A stretch of 64,000 nucleotides of DNA from contig JAJRSJ010000079.1 of the NCBI GenBank assembly GCA_024278855.1, forward strand, positions 45,730 to 109,729, given 5' to 3'. The notes under the pieces are model-generated. The model was not told the DNA's origin. It was given only the letters and a program-made list of their open reading frames with translations, and did not search any database. A program made the translations under genes and the position numbers. This stretch comes from Alphaproteobacteria bacterium (GTDB taxonomy: Bacteria; Pseudomonadota; Alphaproteobacteria; Caulobacterales; Maricaulaceae). Every line of letters starts with the position of its first letter. Position 1 is the first letter of the stretch. Shown one piece after another: positions 7,604 to 17,698 of this stretch.

Positions 7604-9589
7604 ATGGAAACATACCGAGCAGATTTGGGCACAGAAAATAACGGCCGCAGCAAAACAAAACGTCGCTGGTTGTGGACAATTTTGCTTGTGTTTTTGGTTG
7701 CCGGCTTGGCCGGCTATGCCCAAGGCAGGCGCTATTTGCTAGACGGTTTGCCGGATTTGCCCAACAAGCAGGCCATGTGGGAAATGAATGTAGAGCCCAA
7801 TATTACGGTCTTGGACAAAACCGGCCGGATTATCGGGCATCGGGGGCCTTATTATGGCAAACCCATGAAGCTGTCCGAATTGCCCGCTTGGGTGCCGGAC
7901 GCGTTTTTGGCCATTGAAGACCAACGTTTCTGGGAGCATCCCGGCATTGACCGCAAGGCTATTGTGCGTGCTTTGCTGGAAAACACCAAAGCCGGCAAAA
8001 AAGTCCAGGGCGGTTCGACCTTGACCCAGCAATTGGTCAAAAACATGGGGTTGTCGCGCGACAAAACCTACAAGCGTAAATTCCAGGAAATGTGGTTAGC
8101 CTATAAAATGGAGCAAATCCTGTCAAAGCAGGAAATCCTGGAACTATATATAAACCGGGTAGATCTGGGCAATAGGGCGTTTGGGGTTGAAGCGGCCGCG
8201 CAAAGGTTGTGTGGTAAACCGGCAAAGGAGTTGAGCTTGATGGAAGCGGCGGTGCTAGCCGCCTTACCCAAAGCCCCCGGCACATATGATCCGGTGAGAA
8301 ATCCGCAAGCCTCGAAAGACAGGGCTAGGTTGGTTTTACAAACCATGATGGTGCAAGGCAAAATATCACCCCAAGAAATGCATGAAGCCGAGCAAGCTGC
8401 CGCCGAGCTTAACCTTGGTCAGGACACCTATCTGGATGAACAAAACCTTGGTTATGTATTTGATATGGTTTCGGAGCGGGCCAGAGAATTGATCGGCGCG
8501 GGTACGAAAGATTTGGTCATCTATACAACCATTGACGCCGAGCTACAGACTACGGCTTTGCAATCCATTACCAAGGTTGTACAAAAATACAAAAAATCTC
8601 GCAAGGTCAGCGAGGCGGCTCTGGTCAGTGTTGAAACCGAAACCGGGGCGGTGCGCGCCCTTGTGGGTGGTTTGGATTATAACAAAAGCAAATTTAACCG
8701 GGCAACCCAAGCCTTGCGCCAACCCGGTTCGTCCTTCAAAGCTTTGGTCTATGCGGCGGCCTTAGAGGCCGGGTTCACACCGGGCACGGTACGCATTGAC
8801 CAACCGACCACTATCGGCAGCGGGGAACATGAATGGGCCCCAAAGAACTACACCCGCCGCTTTAGAGGTCCCATGACGGTGCGAGAAGCACTCAAATTGT
8901 CCATCAATACTGTGGCGGCCCAGGTGGGGGCTGAGGTCGGCCCCAATAAGATCGTCGAACTGTCCCAGCGTCTTGGTATCACAACTAGGCTTGGCGCCCA
9001 TTATTCCATCGCATTGGGGGCTTCCGAAGTGCATCTCATTGATATGGCGGCCGTGTTTATGGTCTTTGCCAATGAAGGGGTAAAGCATACACCTTTTTTG
9101 ATTGAAAGCATCAGTGATACGGCAGGTAACCGCCTCTATAGCCGCAAAAAACATATGGCCGAGCGGGTTTATGCCTTGCCCTATGCCAGACAAATGACCG
9201 GCATGTTGCGCGATGTGGTAGACAGCGGAACTGGTTATGCAGCCGGGCTTGGAGAGCGGCAGGCGGCGGGCAAAACCGGGACCTCCCAGGATTTTCGCGA
9301 CGCCTGGTTTATCGGCTTTACCGCCGATTACACCACCGCCGTTTGGATGGGCAATGATGACAACTCACCCATGAAAAAAGTCACAGGTGGTTTGCTGCCC
9401 GTAGATGCCTGGAAAGATTATATGCAAAAAGCCCACAAAGGCAAAAAACGCCGGCCTCTAAAAGCCCCAGAACCTATCGTCACCGACGAAGAGACCAAAA
9501 CCCTGATAGCGTTCTATGCGGGCCTAACCGAAAGTTTGACAAAAGAACGCAACCTCGCCAACGGACAAGTCGCAAATTCGGGAGGATAG
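7604..9589 (+). CDS. Class A penicillin-binding protein (PBP1A family)
   Basis: Bifunctional peptidoglycan synthase in the inner membrane, polymerising lipid II and crosslinking stem peptides. A short basic cytoplasmic tail is followed by one membrane helix (about residues 22-41). The GT51 glycosyltransferase domain shows AIEDQRFWEHPGID near 103 with the catalytic Glu, GGSTLTQQLVKN near 136, and KRKFQEMWLA and EILELYINR. The transpeptidase domain has SSFK near 375 (nucleophile Ser), SINT and KTGTSQDFRDAWF near 557. Length 661 is on the short side for PBP1A and suits the compact alphaproteobacterial PBP1 type. AAGGAG precedes ATG 7604. It stands alone in its transcription unit. Confidence 0.93.
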   Translation: METYRADLGTENNGRSKTKRRWLWTILLVFLVAGLAGYAQGRRYLLDGLPDLPNKQAMWEMNVEPNITVLDKTGRIIGHRGPYYGKPMKLSELPAWVPDAFLAIEDQRFWEHPGIDRKAIVRALLENTKAGKKVQGGSTLTQQLVKNMGLSRDKTYKRKFQEMWLAYKMEQILSKQEILELYINRVDLGNRAFGVEAAAQRLCGKPAKELSLMEAAVLAALPKAPGTYDPVRNPQASKDRARLVLQTMMVQGKISPQEMHEAEQAAAELNLGQDTYLDEQNLGYVFDMVSERARELIGAGTKDLVIYTTIDAELQTTALQSITKVVQKYKKSRKVSEAALVSVETETGAVRALVGGLDYNKSKFNRATQALRQPGSSFKALVYAAALEAGFTPGTVRIDQPTTIGSGEHEWAPKNYTRRFRGPMTVREALKLSINTVAAQVGAEVGPNKIVELSQRLGITTRLGAHYSIALGASEVHLIDMAAVFMVFANEGVKHTPFLIESISDTAGNRLYSRKKHMAERVYALPYARQMTGMLRDVVDSGTGYAAGLGERQAAGKTGTSQDFRDAWFIGFTADYTTAVWMGNDDNSPMKKVTGGLLPVDAWKDYMQKAHKGKKRRPLKAPEPIVTDEETKTLIAFYAGLTESLTKERNLANGQVANSGG

Positions 9590-9744
9590 CTGCGCAAATA
9601 GCGGGCGATCTTGTATAAGCGCAACCCGCATACACCGTTGCAGAATTGAAGAAAATCATTGCAAACAACAATTAAACCCGCTCACCCCTGCGCCCTTTTG
9701 GAAGTACCCTTGGGGTGCGGATAAAGGGGAAGTGGAATTTACGT

Positions 9745-11202
9745 TTAATCCAAAATTCGTCCAACCGCCTTGTCCCAACCTGCGAGCAAATCCTTGCGTT
9801 CATCTGCCGCCATGTTCGGCGTAAAGCGTCTGTCGGTTTCGCTGCGAAATTTGCGAACATCCGCGTAAACGCCCACATGGCTGCCGGCCAATAATGCTGC
9901 GCCTAGCGCCGTGGTTTCCATGTTTTTTGGGCGCTTTACCTCTATGTCTAAAATGTCCGCTAGAAAGCCCATTGTCCAGTTATTGGCGGCCATGCCGCCG
10001 TCTACTTTCAGGGCTGTGATTTGGGCACCGTCGGCTTGCATGGCGGCGAGGAGATCGTGGGTTTGGTAGCAAACGCTTTCCAATGCGGCGCGGACGAAAT
10101 CTGCCGGGGTGGTGGCGCGGGTGATGCCGAATATGGCGCCTCTGGCGTTGGCGTCCCAATGTGGCGCACCGAGCCCGGTAAAGGCTGGCACCATATATAG
10201 ACCGTTATTGGAGGCCAAGCTTTTGGCCATGTTCTGCGTGTCGCTAGCTGATTTGATCAAACCCAGTTCGTCGCGCAGCCACTGCACTGCCGCCCCGGCC
10301 ACGAAGATAGACCCCTCCAACGCATATGTGATCTTGCCGTCCAGGCGGTACGCAATGGTGGACAGCAAGCGGTTCTTGGATGTGAGTTTCTTGTCCCCGG
10401 TATTGAGCATGACAAAACATCCCGTCCCGTAGGTGGACTTGATGTCGCCGACCGCAAAGCAGCCTTGACCAATAGCAGCAGCTTGTTGGTCTCCCGCTAC
10501 GCCTGTGATCGGGATTTTTGCGCCGACCACAGCTTTATCCGTCGTGCCGAAATCCGCCGCGCAGTCCAAAACCTCTGGCAGTAAAGAGCGCGGCACATTA
10601 AACAGGTTTAGAAGCTCGTCGTCCCATGCATCCGTCTTGATGTTGTAAAGGCTCGTGCGGCTGGCATTTGTCGCGTCGGTAACATGAGCAGTCCCGCCCG
10701 TTAACCGCCAAATCAGGAATGTATCAATGGTGCCAAAACAAAGTTCGCCGCGCATTGCCCGCGCCCGCGCCCCCTCAACTTTGTCTAATATCCAACCGAT
10801 TTTGCTAGCGCTAAAATACGGGTCACATAACAGCCCGGTTTTTTCGGTGACCATGGCCTCAAAGCCATCGTCTTTCAGCTTGGTGCAAACGTTCGCCGTG
10901 CGCCTGTCCTGCCAGACCACTGCATTATATATGGGTTTGCCAGTCGCTCGTTCCCAAATCACACAGGTCTCGCGCTGGTTGGTAATGCCGAGTGCGGCGA
11001 TGCCCGGCGTGTTTGCTAAACATTTTCTTACACACGCAAGCACGCCGGACCAAATTTCCTCCGGGTTATGCTCAACCCAGCCGTCATTTGGGTAATATTG
11101 AGTGAACGGTTTTTGTGCACTGAACACGGGTATTGCGCCGCCATCATAAACAATAGCCCGGCTCGACGTGGTGCCTTGGTCTACGGCGAGGATATGGGTC
11201 AT
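9745..11202 (-). CDS. glpK: Glycerol kinase
   Basis: FGGY-family kinase phosphorylating glycerol to glycerol 3-phosphate in the cytoplasm. ATG 11202 follows AAGGAG and gives [20 protein letters not shown], the canonical start. Family motifs: [11 protein letters not shown] (glycerol site), [22 protein letters not shown] and [10 protein letters not shown]. Length 485 is slightly under the usual 495-500. It is divergent from a serine hydrolase-glpD pair across a 123-bp gap, so glycerol entry and oxidation are encoded back to back. No glpF or glpR is present. The 155 bp downstream (9590-9744) hold no gene; an imperfect GC-rich palindrome at about 9680-9725 might end transcription. Confidence 0.95.
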   Translation of the reverse strand: MTHILAVDQGTTSSRAIVYDGGAIPVFSAQKPFTQYYPNDGWVEHNPEEIWSGVLACVRKCLANTPGIAALGITNQRETCVIWERATGKPIYNAVVWQDRRTANVCTKLKDDGFEAMVTEKTGLLCDPYFSASKIGWILDKVEGARARAMRGELCFGTIDTFLIWRLTGGTAHVTDATNASRTSLYNIKTDAWDDELLNLFNVPRSLLPEVLDCAADFGTTDKAVVGAKIPITGVAGDQQAAAIGQGCFAVGDIKSTYGTGCFVMLNTGDKKLTSKNRLLSTIAYRLDGKITYALEGSIFVAGAAVQWLRDELGLIKSASDTQNMAKSLASNNGLYMVPAFTGLGAPHWDANARGAIFGITRATTPADFVRAALESVCYQTHDLLAAMQADGAQITALKVDGGMAANNWTMGFLADILDIEVKRPKNMETTALGAALLAGSHVGVYADVRKFRSETDRRFTPNMAADERKDLLAGWDKAVGRILD

Positions 11203-11325
11203 GGTCGCTCCTTTTTGCGTAATATACACAATGCCGTGCAATGTGCTATAATTTTGCGACGGGTTTTGTTGGCGCTCGCGTTTAAGAGACGCTAGGGTGT
11301 AGAGGGTAAGGTAGCGGAGGGTTTT

Positions 11326-12414
11326 ATGGTAAAATTAGGCAAATGGCTAGGCGCGGGCATTGTAACATGTTTGTTTCTCATTGGCTGCGGCGGTGGTGGT
11401 TTTGTAACCCCGCCCCCGCCTCCACCTCCCCCGCCGCCGCCCGTAACGGATATTTGGGCGGACGTCAAAGCGGCCATAAATGCATCCAGTGTTGCCGATA
11501 TTCGTTTGATGGTCGGGGACGGCGGCGGTGTGGTGTTTTCCTATGAAAAAGGTTCGTTTCCCGCAGATAACCAATATTTTTTGGCCTCGTCTTCAAAGCT
11601 ATTGAGTGGCGCGACCATTTTTCGTTTGGTTGAAAGCGGCACATTGTCACTGGATAGCCGCGCCGCCGACATCATACCGTGGTGGACAAGCGATCCCGCC
11701 GATGCGCGCAGCCGGGTGACGTTGGAACAATTATTGTCATTTACCTCCGGGTTTAACGATGCACCGACCAGTGCCAGCTGCATAACGGACGCTACGACCA
11801 GTGTGGGCGCATGTGCGCAAGAGTTTTATAGTGCCGGGATTGGCACGGCGCCGGGGGACGCATATTATTACGGCCCAGCCCATTTGCAAATTGCCGCACA
11901 TATGGCGGAACTTGCGACAGGCATGTCTTATGCGCAGATTTTCAAAACCGAAATCGTGGATGTATTGGGGTTAAGCAATAATACGGTTTTTGCATTCCCG
12001 AGCACGACCAACCCGCGCGCATCGGGCGGCGCTCAATCAACACCGGAAGACTATGCCAAGTTTTTACGCGCTCTTTTGGCGGGAGAGATTGTTACGGATA
12101 TACACACATTCACCCAAGACCGTACCCCTAATGTGGTGTTTGGGTTTCGTCCGGGCGCTACCGGAGCTACGGGGCGCGACTGGCATTACGGCCTTGGTTT
12201 TTGGCGGCCATGCGACATACCCGAGTGGAATAATACTTGCGAAAATAATATTGTAATATCTAGCGGCGGCGCATTTGGTTGGCGTCCGTGGATTGATTAT
12301 AACAATAATTATTTCGGTCAAATATCCATGGAAGTTGCGGCCGGCACCCACGGCGCCTCAGCCCTGCAACGCCAACTTGAGCCCCTGATCGTAACAGCCC
12401 TTGCCAATAGATAG
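11326..12414 (+). CDS. Serine hydrolase lipoprotein (beta-lactamase class C/esterase fold)
   Basis: Putative envelope lipoprotein of the serine beta-lactamase-like superfamily, 362 residues. The signal peptide ends in [10 protein letters not shown], a good lipobox, followed by a run of 11 prolines as a rigid spacer, then the catalytic domain. SSSKLLSG fits the SxxK nucleophile motif, and [15 protein letters not shown] lies where the Y-x-N motif would be, though not in exact form. GGAGG lies 5 nt before ATG 11326. It is 12 nt upstream of glpD and probably cotranscribed, yet no link to glycerol is known. Substrate could be a lactam, D-peptide or ester; the altered second motif argues against calling it a beta-lactamase. 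Confidence 0.75.
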   Translation: MVKLGKWLGAGIVTCLFLIGCGGGGFVTPPPPPPPPPPPVTDIWADVKAAINASSVADIRLMVGDGGGVVFSYEKGSFPADNQYFLASSSKLLSGATIFRLVESGTLSLDSRAADIIPWWTSDPADARSRVTLEQLLSFTSGFNDAPTSASCITDATTSVGACAQEFYSAGIGTAPGDAYYYGPAHLQIAAHMAELATGMSYAQIFKTEIVDVLGLSNNTVFAFPSTTNPRASGGAQSTPEDYAKFLRALLAGEIVTDIHTFTQDRTPNVVFGFRPGATGATGRDWHYGLGFWRPCDIPEWNNTCENNIVISSGGAFGWRPWIDYNNNYFGQISMEVAAGTHGASALQRQLEPLIVTALANR

Positions 12415-12426
12415 GGTTCGGCTTTA

Positions 12427-13917
12427 ATGTCGGGCATGGAAAACAAAACATATGACCTTCTGATTATCGGCGGCGGTATTAACGGGTGCGGGATTGCGCG
12501 GGATGCGTCTGGGCGCGGGCTGTCGGTGTGTTTGGTTGAGAAAAATGATCTGGCCAGCGGCACAAGTTCTAAAAGCTCCAAGCTGATCCACGGCGGGTTG
12601 CGCTATCTGGAATACGGCGAGTTCCGGTTGGTGCGTGAGGCACTTAAAGAGCGCGAAACTTTGATGCGCATTGCGCCGCATCTGGTCAGCCCCCTGCGGA
12701 TTGTTCTGCCCCACCATAAAGGCCTTAGACCTAAATGGATGCTTAGACTTGGCCTGTTTATCTATGACCATTTGGGCGGTGGGCGGACCTTGCCCGGCAC
12801 CTCCGTGGTTGATTTGCATACAGGCTCACCCAAAGGTGTTCTAAAGCCGGAGTTCAAGGCCGGGTTCGAGTTTTCCGATTGCCGGGTTGATGATGCACGG
12901 CTTGTGGTCATGAACGCACTGGGTGCGCAAAATCGCGGTGCGGAAATTTTGACCCGTAGTAAATGCACGGCGCTCACACATAAGGACAATATCTGGCAAG
13001 CGGAGATTAGCGAGCACCCCGGCGGTAAAACCCGTACCGTAAAGGCCCGCACACTCGTCAATGCATCGGGGATCCGGGTTGACGAAATGGTCGAATTGGC
13101 CTTGGGGCAGGAGGTTCCGGATCATCTGCGCTTGGTCAAAGGCTCGCACATTGTCACCAAGCGTCTGTATCCGGGGCGGCAACTTTATATGTTTCAAAAT
13201 CCGGATGGGCGGATTATTTTCGCTATTCCCTATGAACAGGATTTCACCCTGATCGGCACCACAGACGCGCCCTATAAGCTTAGCGACGGCCCCATAGAAA
13301 TATCGGACGCGGAGACGGATTATCTGATTGGTGCTGCCAATGATTATTTTAGCGCACCCATAAGCCGCGATGATATTGTCTGGAGCTATGCCGGAGTGCG
13401 GCCTTTATATGATAATAAAAAAGGCAATGCGTCTGCCGTCACCCGCGATTATGTATTCGATATCCGGTGCGAAACCACCCCGCCCGTATTGTCCATATTT
13501 GGCGGTAAGATTACCACCTACCGCGAGCTTTCCGAACACGCCCTGCGCAAGATGGAAAAATATTTCCCCGGCTTAGGTCAAGATTGGACGGCTAGTAAGC
13601 CACTGCCGGGCGGTGATTTGGCCGTGGGGTTCGAAGATTTTGTGAAATTACAAGCACAAAAATATCCATTCCTGGCCCCGGAACATCTCCTACGCCTGTG
13701 CCGAGCCTACGGCACCAGAATAGACATATGGCTAGAGGGTGCAAAGGCGGCGAAAGATATGGGCCAAAATTTCGGCGGTACACTCACGGAACGTGAAGCC
13801 AAATATCTCGTAAAACACGAATGGGCCAAAACCGCCGAAGACATATTGTGGCGGCGGACAAAATGCGGCCTGCACATGAGCAAGGCTGAGCGCGACGGGT
13901 TTCGGGACTGGTTTTAA
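12427..13917 (+). CDS. glpD: Aerobic glycerol-3-phosphate dehydrogenase
   Basis: Membrane-associated FAD enzyme oxidising glycerol 3-phosphate to dihydroxyacetone phosphate and reducing quinone. The FAD motif DLLIIGGGINGCGIARDASGRG is at the N-terminus, followed by TSSKSSKLIHGGLRYLE, the family signature. FAIPYEQDFTLIGTTD and FGGKITTYR are further conserved segments. Length 496 matches GlpD. ATG 12427 is used; ATG at codon 4 is an alternative. It follows the serine hydrolase with a 12-nt gap and completes the glycerol pathway with the divergent glpK. Confidence 0.95.
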   Translation: MSGMENKTYDLLIIGGGINGCGIARDASGRGLSVCLVEKNDLASGTSSKSSKLIHGGLRYLEYGEFRLVREALKERETLMRIAPHLVSPLRIVLPHHKGLRPKWMLRLGLFIYDHLGGGRTLPGTSVVDLHTGSPKGVLKPEFKAGFEFSDCRVDDARLVVMNALGAQNRGAEILTRSKCTALTHKDNIWQAEISEHPGGKTRTVKARTLVNASGIRVDEMVELALGQEVPDHLRLVKGSHIVTKRLYPGRQLYMFQNPDGRIIFAIPYEQDFTLIGTTDAPYKLSDGPIEISDAETDYLIGAANDYFSAPISRDDIVWSYAGVRPLYDNKKGNASAVTRDYVFDIRCETTPPVLSIFGGKITTYRELSEHALRKMEKYFPGLGQDWTASKPLPGGDLAVGFEDFVKLQAQKYPFLAPEHLLRLCRAYGTRIDIWLEGAKAAKDMGQNFGGTLTEREAKYLVKHEWAKTAEDILWRRTKCGLHMSKAERDGFRDWF

Positions 13918-13972
13918 GATAGTTCTTGCTTTGTTCTACTCAAGGTGTTACACACTCTTTACGGGAATAAAT

Positions 13973-14074
13973 ACAAGAGGCGTGGAGTGAACGTAGTGAA
14001 CGCCTACTAAAGTGGGTAAAAGGGAAGTATAACAAGAGGCGCGGAGTGAACGTAGTGAACGACAGGGAAGTATA
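13973..14074 (+). repeat. Two 30-bp direct repeats leading into the comM start
   Basis: ACAAGAGGCGTGGAGTGAAC... (13973-14002) recurs at 14032-14061 with a single base difference. Each is associated with a GGGAAGTATA block (14022-14031 and 14065-14074); the second block supplies the ribosome binding site directly before ATG 14075. The repeat itself contains GTGAACG twice. This is the only notable content of the 157-bp gap between glpD and comM. Its origin, perhaps a dispersed genomic repeat, is unknown. Confidence 0.7.
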
Positions 14075-15625
14075 ATGGGTGCACGAATTTCTACGGTTGC
14101 TTTTGTCGGGGCCGAGGCCCGGCTTGTGGATGTGCAGGTTCAGGTCGCGCCGGGGCGGCAAGCCTTTAATATTGTCGGGCTGGCCGATAAGGCGGTGGCC
14201 GAAAGCAAAGAGCGGGTGATCGCTACTTTTGCCGCTATGGGGCTTAAGCTTCCTTATAAACGTATTGTCAGCAATCTTGCCCCTGCCGACCTGCCCAAGG
14301 CCGGGGCCCACTATGATCTGCCGATCATGTTGGCCTTGATGGCTATGTTGGGCGCGGTGCCCGGAGATGCGCTGGACGGATATGCGGCCATTGGAGAATT
14401 ATCCTTGGACGGAAGCATTACCGGCGTGCCCGGCGCTTTGCCTGCCGCCATGTGTGCCAGTGCCAATGATTTGGGTTTGATTTGTCCCGAGGCTAACGGC
14501 CCCGAAGCGGCATGGGCCGGGGATTTACCCGTTTTGGCTCCTAAAAATTTAATCCAGCTTCTCAATCATTTCAAAGGCACACAGGTTTTGTCGCGGCCTG
14601 CGCCCGGTGAATTACTCGATGTTGTCAACCCGTTGGATATGCGCGATGTGCGCGGACAAGAAACGGCCAAGCGGGCTTTGGAAGTGGCGGCGGCGGGTGG
14701 TCATAATATGTTAATGGTCGGGCCGCCGGGCTCTGGTAAATCCATGTTGGCAGCGCGCATGGCCGGCATATTACCGCCGCTTTCAGCTCATGAACTGCTT
14801 GACGTCTCCATGATCCATTCCGTAGCGGGACTGCTAGAGCGGGGTCAGTTGTCAAGAGCGCGGCCATTTCGTAGCCCTCATCATTCGGCGTCCATGGCGG
14901 CCATGGTCGGAGGCGGGGTCAAAGCCAAGCCGGGCGAGGCGTCTTTGGCCCACCGGGGTGTGTTGTTTTTGGACGAATTACCGGAGTTTTCGCCGCAAGT
15001 CTTGGATAGTTTGCGCCAACCTTTGGAGGTCGGCGAAATCAATGTGGCGCGAGTCAATGCCCATGTGACATACCCGGCCCGGTTCCAGCTGATTTCTGCT
15101 ATGAACCCGTGCCGTTGCGGCGGCGCGGGTGGTGCGGACGGTATTGCGTGCAGGCGCGGCCTGCGCTGTGCGGCGGATTATGAAGGCAGGATATCGGGGC
15201 CGTTCATGGACAGGATTGATATTCAAATTGATGTACCCGCCGTGACACCCGCCGATCTGGCCTTGCCGCCGTCCAAAGACGGTACACGCGAAGTGGCGGC
15301 GCGGGTATTGGCAGCACGTCAGATGGCAGAAGCTCGTAACGGCGGTTGTACCAATGCGGAATTGTCCACGGCACAATTGGATCATGTGGCCGTACCTGAA
15401 CGCGACGGCATGGCACTTTTACAAAAAGCAGCGGAGACGCTCGGCCTGACTGCACGCGGCTATCACCGGGTTTCGCGGGTGGCACGTACATTGGCGGATT
15501 TGGACGCCACAGAAAATATCAAACGTTTGCATATTGCCGAAGCTTTGGCCCATAGGCGTGACCGTAAGCCTGTCTTACAAAATGAATTTAGTGCCAGCAA
15601 GACCTTCCGAAGGCCTGTCCGCTAG
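14075..15625 (+). CDS. comM: ComM/YifB Mg-chelatase-like AAA+ ATPase
   Basis: Hexameric AAA+ helicase that promotes branch migration during natural transformation in ComM-studied species. The N-terminal domain (GARISTVAFVGAEARLVDVQ) is the ChlI-like fold found only in this family. The ATPase has Walker A GPPGSGKSMLAARMAG near residue 218, RPFRSPHHSAS and Walker B VLFLDELPEF. A CRCGG...C cysteine group and the C-terminal helical domain (GYHRVSRVARTLADL) follow. Length 516 is standard. ATG 14075 follows AGGGAAG. The single gene unit follows the direct repeats above. Confidence 0.93.
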   Translation: MGARISTVAFVGAEARLVDVQVQVAPGRQAFNIVGLADKAVAESKERVIATFAAMGLKLPYKRIVSNLAPADLPKAGAHYDLPIMLALMAMLGAVPGDALDGYAAIGELSLDGSITGVPGALPAAMCASANDLGLICPEANGPEAAWAGDLPVLAPKNLIQLLNHFKGTQVLSRPAPGELLDVVNPLDMRDVRGQETAKRALEVAAAGGHNMLMVGPPGSGKSMLAARMAGILPPLSAHELLDVSMIHSVAGLLERGQLSRARPFRSPHHSASMAAMVGGGVKAKPGEASLAHRGVLFLDELPEFSPQVLDSLRQPLEVGEINVARVNAHVTYPARFQLISAMNPCRCGGAGGADGIACRRGLRCAADYEGRISGPFMDRIDIQIDVPAVTPADLALPPSKDGTREVAARVLAARQMAEARNGGCTNAELSTAQLDHVAVPERDGMALLQKAAETLGLTARGYHRVSRVARTLADLDATENIKRLHIAEALAHRRDRKPVLQNEFSASKTFRRPVR

Positions 15626-15656
15626 AAGACAGTTGCATATTTTACCAATTCGTAAC

Positions 15657-15684
15657 TTGAGAATTTGCTGCAACCTACTATATT
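15657..15684 (+). promoter_or_regulatory. Candidate sigma-70 promoter of the lipoprotein gene
   Basis: TTGAGA (15657-15662) and TATATT (15679-15684) are separated by 16 bp, close to the housekeeping consensus, and lie 36 nt before the start codon at 15721. A clear Shine-Dalgarno CAGGAG follows. Assignment is by consensus only. Confidence 0.45.
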
Positions 15685-15720
15685 GATGTTGAGAGAGGGG
15701 ATTTTACAGGAGACTGCCCC

Positions 15721-16389
15721 ATGCCTATAGTGAAAAACACGAGAATAAATATGATCAAACCCACCGCTTTGAAAAAACTGGTTTTTATAGCGAGTGCATT
15801 GGTGTTGACGGCATGTGCCACAGCAACACCGTACCAACCATCGGCTAACGCCAATATGCGCAATGGGTTTTCTGAATTACAAATCGAAAATGACCGGGTT
15901 AAAGTGACCTTTGACGGAAACTCTTTGACGGATCGTCAAACCGTCGAGACATATTTGCTCTACCGTTCGGCTGAACTGACCAAGGCGGCGGGTTATGATT
16001 ATTTCACCTTAACCGATCGTGCCACCGACAAAAAAACCCGCATTCAGGACACCGGTTTCCAAGACCCATATTACGGCCTGTTTAATTATTCATATTTCCA
16101 TCCCGGCCATGGTTGGAGTAGTCCATATTACCGCCCTTATTACCATTCTTTTTACCGCTCAGGCCGGTCACATTTTGGTGGGCGTTATGGCCGCTATAGC
16201 CCGTTTTATGATAATTGGGGCAGTGGTTTTGACTACCGAGAAATCACCCGCTACCGGGCCAGTGCAGAGGTTAAGTTCGGGCGCGGTATGAAACCCGCGA
16301 ATGCCAATAATGCGTTTAACGCCCAAGAGGTTCTGGATAATCTTGGTGACAAAATTATCTACCCGGAAATCAAGGAAGCTAATAATTAG
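15721..16389 (+). CDS. CC0125/CC1285-type lipoprotein
   Basis: Envelope lipoprotein of unknown role, 222 residues. The signal peptide (LKKLVFIASALVLTACAT) ends in a proper lipobox LTAC. A conserved domain follows (NGFSELQIENDRVKVTFDGN, then YLLYRSAELTKAAGYDYFTL), which I recognise from the CC0125/CC1285 lipoprotein family of Caulobacter relatives and also resembles DUF4136-like outer-membrane proteins. The middle (about 115-165) is rich in Tyr, His, Gly and Ser (PYYRPYYHSFYRSG), probably disordered or metal-binding. ATG 15721 is used because CAGGAG lies 8 nt upstream; ATG 15751 is an alternative. Convergent with the PPOX gene, overlapping by 4 nt. Confidence 0.7.
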   Translation: MPIVKNTRINMIKPTALKKLVFIASALVLTACATATPYQPSANANMRNGFSELQIENDRVKVTFDGNSLTDRQTVETYLLYRSAELTKAAGYDYFTLTDRATDKKTRIQDTGFQDPYYGLFNYSYFHPGHGWSSPYYRPYYHSFYRSGRSHFGGRYGRYSPFYDNWGSGFDYREITRYRASAEVKFGRGMKPANANNAFNAQEVLDNLGDKIIYPEIKEANN

Positions 16390-16949
16390 GGGTCTGTCTC
16401 TGGTTTAATCAGCCCTTCCAGACCGTCAATGCTTGCCGCATTACTGTTGTAGCGGTGTTGATGCCAATCCATAAGTTCGCGGTTTTGGTGGTGCCGCCTT
16501 AATTGCGCACGCTCGCCGGTAAATTCGTAAAACGGTACGCCCCACCCGCAACTATCGGCAATACGGGTAATCTTAACTTTGATAACACTTCGAACACGCG
16601 GTTCCGGCGGAAACAATTTACACAAATCATCAAAGCCGGGATCGTCAAAACTGACCGCAACGCCGCGCCCGTAAAGCCGCAAAATATTAGCCTTACCTTC
16701 AAAAGCACAAAACATAATGGTGATACGACCATTTTCCTTCAGGTGTGCCAGGGTCTCAATCCCTGAACCACCGAGATCAAGATAGGCGACAGTTAAGGGG
16801 TCAATCACGGCAAAGCTGTCATAGCCTTTGGGCGAAACATTAACATGCCCACCCTCGCCAAGCGGCGCAGTCGCAACAAAAAACATTTTTTGGGCTTTAA
16901 TAAATGCGGTCAATTTATCGTCAAGTTTTTTGAAAATCTTTGACATCAC
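16386..16949 (-). CDS. Pyridoxamine 5'-phosphate oxidase-fold protein
   Basis: Flavin-binding split-barrel protein, 187 residues. The pattern KAQKMFFVATAPLGEGGHVNVSPKGYDSF followed by VAYLDLGGSGIETLAHLKENGRITIMFCAF is typical of the PPOX-like general-stress family, which binds FMN or F420 and is not the PLP-biosynthetic PdxH. The C-terminus (EFTGERAQL) forms the usual capping region. The start overlaps the stop of the upstream MBL hydrolase gene by 4 nt, so the two are translationally coupled. Substrate unknown. Confidence 0.8.
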   Translation of the reverse strand: MMSKIFKKLDDKLTAFIKAQKMFFVATAPLGEGGHVNVSPKGYDSFAVIDPLTVAYLDLGGSGIETLAHLKENGRITIMFCAFEGKANILRLYGRGVAVSFDDPGFDDLCKLFPPEPRVRSVIKVKITRIADSCGWGVPFYEFTGERAQLRRHHQNRELMDWHQHRYNSNAASIDGLEGLIKPETDP

Positions 16950-17638
16950 ATAATACCGCTAGTGCGCCCACCAACTTTACCCACAACATTATCGCCAACA
17001 AACGGGTTTGAGCGGCGCTCATCACCGAATGTACTCATGGGGCCGTGACCGGGGATGAAACGCATATCATTGCCTAGCGGCCAGAGCTTTTTTGTTATGC
17101 TTTCAACCAATTGCTCGGGATTGCTTTTGGGAAAATCGGTGCGTCCAACCGAGCCCTTAAACAAAACATCCCCAACAAAAGCGATCTTCATGTCTTGATT
17201 ATAGATGACCACATGGCCCGGCGTATGACCGGGGCAATGCACGACACCAAATTTGACACCGCCCAGTTCAAGTATATCTCCGTCTTCAAGATAGCGGTCT
17301 GGTTTACAATTGCGTCCCATATCTTTTTGGCCATATTTGGCCCAATCAGCAGAAATTTGGTCCATCCAGAACTGGTCGTCTTTGTGGGGGCCGATGATGG
17401 GTACATCCAAAGCCTCTTTAACGTCCTCAGCCCCGCCAGCATGATCCAAATGCCCGTGGGTCAGCCAAATTTCCTGGAGCTTGACGCCGTGTTTATCAAC
17501 ACCGTGCAATATTTTACCAGCATCACCACCCGGGTCAACCAATACACCGTGCATGGTTTTAGTATCCCACAGCAAAGTGCAGTTTTGCTGAAACGGGGTC
17601 ACGGGAATAATACGAAGGTCAAGAGTGGTATGGGACAT
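16946..17638 (-). CDS. MBL-fold hydrolase, glyoxalase II/YcbL-like
   Basis: Cytoplasmic binuclear-metal hydrolase. THGHLDHAGG gives the HxHxDH metal motif, HCPGHTPGHVVIYN the third histidine and GDVLFKGSVGRTDFP the bridging Asp; PGHGPMSTFGDERRSNPFV closes the fold. At 230 residues it lacks the C-terminal helical substrate domain of full GloB (about 255), which matches the YcbL subgroup acting on small thioesters. Coupled with the downstream PPOX-fold gene by a 4-nt overlap. Confidence 0.85.
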   Translation of the reverse strand: MSHTTLDLRIIPVTPFQQNCTLLWDTKTMHGVLVDPGGDAGKILHGVDKHGVKLQEIWLTHGHLDHAGGAEDVKEALDVPIIGPHKDDQFWMDQISADWAKYGQKDMGRNCKPDRYLEDGDILELGGVKFGVVHCPGHTPGHVVIYNQDMKIAFVGDVLFKGSVGRTDFPKSNPEQLVESITKKLWPLGNDMRFIPGHGPMSTFGDERRSNPFVGDNVVGKVGGRTSGIM

Positions 17639-17698
17639 AGCGACAATGGGCCATTCCTTGACGAAAAGGTCAAGCCTTATATGAAAACAACAACCTAA

